A DNA stretch of 64,000 bases. Source: Phytomonas francai. Taxonomy: Eukaryota; Euglenozoa; Kinetoplastea; Trypanosomatida; Trypanosomatidae. The stretch's first letter is position 1; each line of letters opens with the position of its first letter. Under the pieces are notes generated by a model that made no database searches, was not told where the DNA came from, and was given only the letters and a program-made list of their open reading frames with translations. The stretch lies in NCBI GenBank assembly GCA_001766655.1, contig MJCC01000009.1, positions 419,324 to 483,323 of the forward strand, in the 5' to 3' direction. Both the position numbers and the translations under genes were made by a program. This document shows positions 60,359 through 64,000 of this stretch, piece after piece.

Positions 60359-63300
60359 TCAGATGCGCGTAGCCTGCGCGGCTGCGTGAAGCACATCCCA
60401 CAACCCTGTAAAAACAGACCCGACGCTGTCAGCAATGACGGTCTGAAGGTACTGCGTAGCCTGAGCGTTGCTGAGGTCTAGCCGTAGCTTATCCTGCACC
60501 TGCATAAGAACAAGGTATGGGTCTACAGCACCGTTTCCTGTGACCTGCGGCAACGAGCGCGCATAACTCATAAGTTGAAGCGTATGCAAGAAAAGCGCAG
60601 CATGCTTGCGCAAGATGTTATACGCACTGCAGCAATACGACTTAAACTCAACGTATCCAGCGCTCTCGGGACCACCTAAAACATCAATCATCTCGCGGCT
60701 TATCTTCATCGGTGGTGGAAACGGTTTCGGGTCGTTCCCCAAAATATAACCAAAGTCAATATGGAGCAGCCGCCCGTCCTGCGCGACGAGAATATTCTCA
60801 AGATGGCGATCCCCGATACCCAACACAAAGGTTATAACACAGTAGCCTGCGAAACTTCGTTTGTACCGATCCATTGCCTCCTGCATTCCCGCGTGAGTGG
60901 GGTTGTGTTGACGCAAGTATTTAAGCACATCGCGCTGCACGCTCTGGAAGGTAACCACGTTGAGGATAACCTCAATAAGACCCTCATTGGGGCCTGTGGC
61001 AACGACACGGTAAGGTGTCAAGCACAAATCTAAGCCCTCCTGCCGAAGAAGAGTGTCCGCCCAGTATATGAGCTGAAGCACAAGCTGATCCTGTCGCACG
61101 TCATCGTTCAGCTTGAACATCATCGGCAACTCTGCAACCGCGTTCGATGGAGCACCAAAGGCCAAGGGCTTGAAAACGTGTGTGTCCTGCGGCACCCCAA
61201 GAATATGTCGCAAACCTTGCTTTGACGTAGGGGTTTTCGCCCCCGCCGCCGTGTTTTCTTCCGGCCCATCTTCCTTTTTAATCCGTCCAGACACCATCTC
61301 GTGGTGTGAGAAGCGGTTGGCATCAGAAGGACTCTCTGAAGCGATCAAGTCGTGCCCCACTTCTGGAATCACATGGCGAGAACTCGTGGTATGTGCTGCC
61401 AGCTGAAACACGACCTGCACCGGGAGTTTGGAACTTTTGAATATGTAGAAGCCAGAGCTACAAATACCCTTGAAAGGGACAGCGGGATGGCATGGCAAGG
61501 TAGCCGTTCCGGGCATATCAAGGAGGCTTTCCTGAACAAAGTCACCTCGCTTACTACCTGTGCCGACGTCAGTAGCATGCGGAACACTGGATAATTCTGT
61601 CTGAACTTCAGTGTCACGAAGCTGTGAAAAGACTGTGTGAAAGCCGCATGCCATCTTTTCTAGTAATTTCCTGCCAAGCTCAATCTTACCTGGCCGGTCA
61701 ATAGGGGCCTTCTGAAGCTTCGAGCAGAGCTCTCGCAGGGAGTTAATTAAACGCCGCTGGCACTGAAGACGATTGATAAAAAAAGGCCGCGTTTGTCCCA
61801 ACATATCCTCCAATTGAAGGAAAAAGCTAAGAATGGGGGATTCCTGCTCCGCGTGCGGTCTCCTCTTGGTCTCACCTTCAAGGGCACTCTCCACGTAACA
61901 CCCCCAGTATAATGAGCAGCAAAGCTCCCAGTGTCGTGCGGCGCGGTTGAGTAGAAAGCGCGTGAGCTCCCTGGACTTGCTCTCGTGGCGCAGCGCCTGG
62001 ATAAGGAAAACGGACAACCAGCATAACCTCGCATCACTCTCACGGTTCAGCAGCTGCACGGCGAACTGGCGCACCGGCGCCACACCGCTGAAGAGTCTCG
62101 ACAAGCAGCTAAGCACCTCAGCCAGGCCAACGGACTTCCATTGCGCGATGAGCTCCGTAGCCACCCGACCCTCTGCCGAGTTCGGCTGGCTCCAGTCAAC
62201 AGTCCGTAGAAAGGTGAGAAAAAAACGTGGGTCCTTGCAGATGAAGTGGCGATACTTCCACAGGAGTGCAACGTCATCGATGCGCGGTGGATCTAGCTGA
62301 ATCGGCTGCCGAGAGGCAAGTTCCATCAAACGCCGCCGATCCCATATCCCTGGCGCAGCAGTGGTATCGTATAAAAGGTAAAGCGAACGGGCTTGAATGG
62401 CAGCCATTGCCTCGCAAATGTTGTGATCCTTAAAAAGGAAATAGTTGTCGACATATGGCGTATTAGGATCTGCAGCATAAGCGCTCAGTAAAGCTTTTGC
62501 GGTATAGCGCTCGTTGGAGTCCTTATCGCCGAGGAACCCTTGTGGTGTGTGCTGCGCTAAGATCGGTATAGGCTCAGAGGGCAGCGGTAAGTAAAGCCGC
62601 AGATAGGCTTTTCCGTGTTCCTGTGAAGAGTCACCAAGTGATGATATCTCTTCATTTTCACTCTTCCCAACTGATGTGCCCAACCGCGCTTCACTGTGTA
62701 GAAAGTCCTCCGTTATTGCATCCAACCAGGGAATACTAGGAAACATGCCACGATACCGTGCATGGAGTAACGATTCCTCCATAATATTCTCCCGAAAGGA
62801 TGAAGATACGGAAGTGGAAGAATCCCTTTGGTCGGCTCTACACTCCACACCGCCGTATGAAGGGGTCACGACGTCGGAGGTCTCATGAAGCCCCTGCTTA
62901 CCTGCAGCCCCCACGGGACGCCGCAGCTCGCACGCCAACCTGCCCATCCGCAGCTCTCCAAGCAAATCGAACGGGTGAAACTGCACCACGCCGAAACAGG
63001 TACCGCCTTTGGAGTCGTACACACGACAGTCGACAACCGCATCCAACGGGATATCACACAGACACAAAGGAAACACCACCCACTCGTTGAAAAGGTGCAC
63101 ATCAGGAGATGCCGTTCTGTAGGATTCATTGCGCAACTGGGGCTTTGAAAAGCAGGACTGCATAACAGGTGTGAGCGTCTCATTGCAGTGTAAAACCTGA
63201 AGGGTTACGATGAGGCTGTCGACCGGGGTCTCTAGACATTCGAGACCATTTTGTGCAGCCTCACACATCGGATCTATTTTATCTAAGGCCTCGAAAATGC

Positions 63301-63457
63301 CTTGGATGTCGAACAGATAAACAGCGAAATAGCTGCTCAAAAGTTGATCTGTTGTCACATAATGGGTCGGATGATGGGTCCATCCAAAAGGATCAAGGTC
63401 CTCATAGCGTCTTCGATCGATCAAAGCTTGCGACGCGAGCACCTTATCATTTATCAT
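60359..63457 (-). CDS. VPS34: Phosphatidylinositol 3-kinase, class III (Vps34)
   Basis: 1032 residues from the ATG at 63457; the frame reaches only a TTG upstream. It makes phosphatidylinositol 3-phosphate on endosomes and autophagic membranes. Order: a C2 domain (about 20-230), a helical PIK domain (about 385-590, ending around YWGCYVESAL) and the kinase domain (about 670-1032). The kinase has the ATP-site lysine in MMFKLNDDVRQDQLVLQLI, the catalytic GDRHLENIL and the metal-binding HIDFGY (around residue 900) with the activation loop ILGNDPKPFPPPMKISREM. The Vps34-type C-terminal helix (LQTVIADSVGSVFTGLWDVLHAAAQ) is present. An insertion of about 85 residues (about 61120-61400) sits in the N-lobe between VVFQ and MMFK, absent in human Vps34. 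Confidence 0.96.
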   Translation of the reverse strand: MINDKVLASQALIDRRRYEDLDPFGWTHHPTHYVTTDQLLSSYFAVYLFDIQGIFEALDKIDPMCEAAQNGLECLETPVDSLIVTLQVLHCNETLTPVMQSCFSKPQLRNESYRTASPDVHLFNEWVVFPLCLCDIPLDAVVDCRVYDSKGGTCFGVVQFHPFDLLGELRMGRLACELRRPVGAAGKQGLHETSDVVTPSYGGVECRADQRDSSTSVSSSFRENIMEESLLHARYRGMFPSIPWLDAITEDFLHSEARLGTSVGKSENEEISSLGDSSQEHGKAYLRLYLPLPSEPIPILAQHTPQGFLGDKDSNERYTAKALLSAYAADPNTPYVDNYFLFKDHNICEAMAAIQARSLYLLYDTTAAPGIWDRRRLMELASRQPIQLDPPRIDDVALLWKYRHFICKDPRFFLTFLRTVDWSQPNSAEGRVATELIAQWKSVGLAEVLSCLSRLFSGVAPVRQFAVQLLNRESDARLCWLSVFLIQALRHESKSRELTRFLLNRAARHWELCCSLYWGCYVESALEGETKRRPHAEQESPILSFFLQLEDMLGQTRPFFINRLQCQRRLINSLRELCSKLQKAPIDRPGKIELGRKLLEKMACGFHTVFSQLRDTEVQTELSSVPHATDVGTGSKRGDFVQESLLDMPGTATLPCHPAVPFKGICSSGFYIFKSSKLPVQVVFQLAAHTTSSRHVIPEVGHDLIASESPSDANRFSHHEMVSGRIKKEDGPEENTAAGAKTPTSKQGLRHILGVPQDTHVFKPLAFGAPSNAVAELPMMFKLNDDVRQDQLVLQLIYWADTLLRQEGLDLCLTPYRVVATGPNEGLIEVILNVVTFQSVQRDVLKYLRQHNPTHAGMQEAMDRYKRSFAGYCVITFVLGIGDRHLENILVAQDGRLLHIDFGYILGNDPKPFPPPMKISREMIDVLGGPESAGYVEFKSYCCSAYNILRKHAALFLHTLQLMSYARSLPQVTGNGAVDPYLVLMQVQDKLRLDLSNAQATQYLQTVIADSVGSVFTGLWDVLHAAAQATRI

Positions 63458-64000
63458 TACTGGATTCGAAGCTACAGGACTCGAAAAAGAAGAACAGGTA
63501 AAAGAACGGAACACCCCCTTCCGCAGCAAAAAGTGAAAGTGAAAACCGTCTTCTACGGACCCAAACTTTTTCCTACACAAAAAGGATGATGTATTCTTTT
63601 TTTTTTGTTTGTTTTGAGAAGTGGAGAAGCAGCCGGTTGGTGTTATGGTTCAATGAAGATCCCTCAAAATAAAAAAATTTCAAGTCATATGCTGTTTTGG
63701 TTAGTTATAAGGCCCATTGCGGTACTACTATTAGGTCTACCATTATTTCTAAATCATTTACATTAATCATGTCCAACTGTGGGATTGAGATGTTTCACTT
63801 TTTTATGTTCATCGTTGCGTTATTGTTTTGCCCGCGCTCTCACTTTCAACTGCCAAATACCGCACGTCCTATTTCACAGTGTTCCTGTACCAGTGCGTAC
63901 ACCAACTCATCTCAGTATTACCGCTTCGCAAAGAGTCTAATAGAGAAACCAAAAGTCGTCAACGTGTCGGGTTAATACCCAGTCTCGTGAACCAAATCGA
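63458..64000. other. Right-edge stretch, no gene supported
   Basis: AT-rich with a T-run at 63596-63606. A plus-strand open frame of 92 codons (63697-63975) has no recognisable character and is opposite to every gene here, so it is not called. Confidence 0.5.

Noticed and set aside
63697..63975. 92-codon plus-strand gene at the right edge
   Set aside because: No domain, opposite to all genes, and typical of chance frames in spacers.

Overview
The window looks like nuclear DNA of a kinetoplastid protist, most likely a trypanosomatid. Twenty-five protein genes are supported and all lie on the minus strand, so transcription runs from the right end to the left. Nearly all are single uninterrupted reading frames with AT-rich spacers. 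Pyrimidine tracts followed by AG precede some starts, as expected for spliced-leader trans-splicing of a polycistronic unit. The gene content (a SAXO axonemal protein, a PCIF1-type cap methyltransferase, flagellar-type coiled-coil proteins) fits. The code looks standard: the ribonucleotide reductase gene stops with TAG directly after its conserved Cys-x-x-Cys-Gly-Ser tail. I cannot name the genus.

Right third, in order of transcription: class III PI3-kinase Vps34, a PCIF1-like adenosine methyltransferase homologue, an unknown protein that may be flagellar, SAXO, a Nup88/Nup82-like nucleoporin, a large coiled-coil protein, a leucine-rich-repeat protein, a two-pass membrane protein and an inositol-phosphate (ITPK-type) kinase. 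Middle third: a coiled-coil protein, a BBOF1-like basal body/axoneme coiled-coil protein, a Pam18/Tim14-like J protein with HTD instead of HPD, a PTAR1-like prenyltransferase alpha-repeat protein, ribonucleotide reductase large subunit, PLAA/Doa1 and a PHO80-type cyclin. Left third: a SPRY-LisH-CTLH (Gid1/RanBP9-like) protein, a disordered basic protein, a type I membrane protein ending in a KKxx signal, an acyl-protein thioesterase-like hydrolase with a SAP-like N-terminus, a probable mitochondrial protein, a short-chain dehydrogenase, a 106-residue protein, a PABPN1-like RNA-binding protein and an unknown protein whose C-terminus runs into a poly-C tract.

The most interesting observation is a probable cis-spliced intron of 1042 nt (4797-5838) in the PABPN1-like gene. 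The first exon ends at the last RRM strand followed by GTATGT. The second exon is an RGG-rich frame with no ATG of its own, behind a pyrimidine tract and AG. Cis-introns are extremely rare in trypanosomatids. Next in interest are the PCIF1 homologue whose catalytic NPPF-type motif reads DVPY (a candidate for the cap-4 N6,N6-dimethyladenosine step), the HTD variant of the J protein, a homopolymer-linked frame break in the leftmost gene, and a GC-rich inverted-repeat element (15121-15240) inside a 2.5-kb gene-free spacer.

Several genes carry very GC-rich, low-complexity blocks in which all frames stay open (1080-2200, 18200-21200, 39000-39700, 52000-52900). These contrast sharply with the AT-rich spacers and their AT, CA and homopolymer microsatellites. 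Starts were moved to the first in-frame ATG where the longest open frame began with GTG or TTG.
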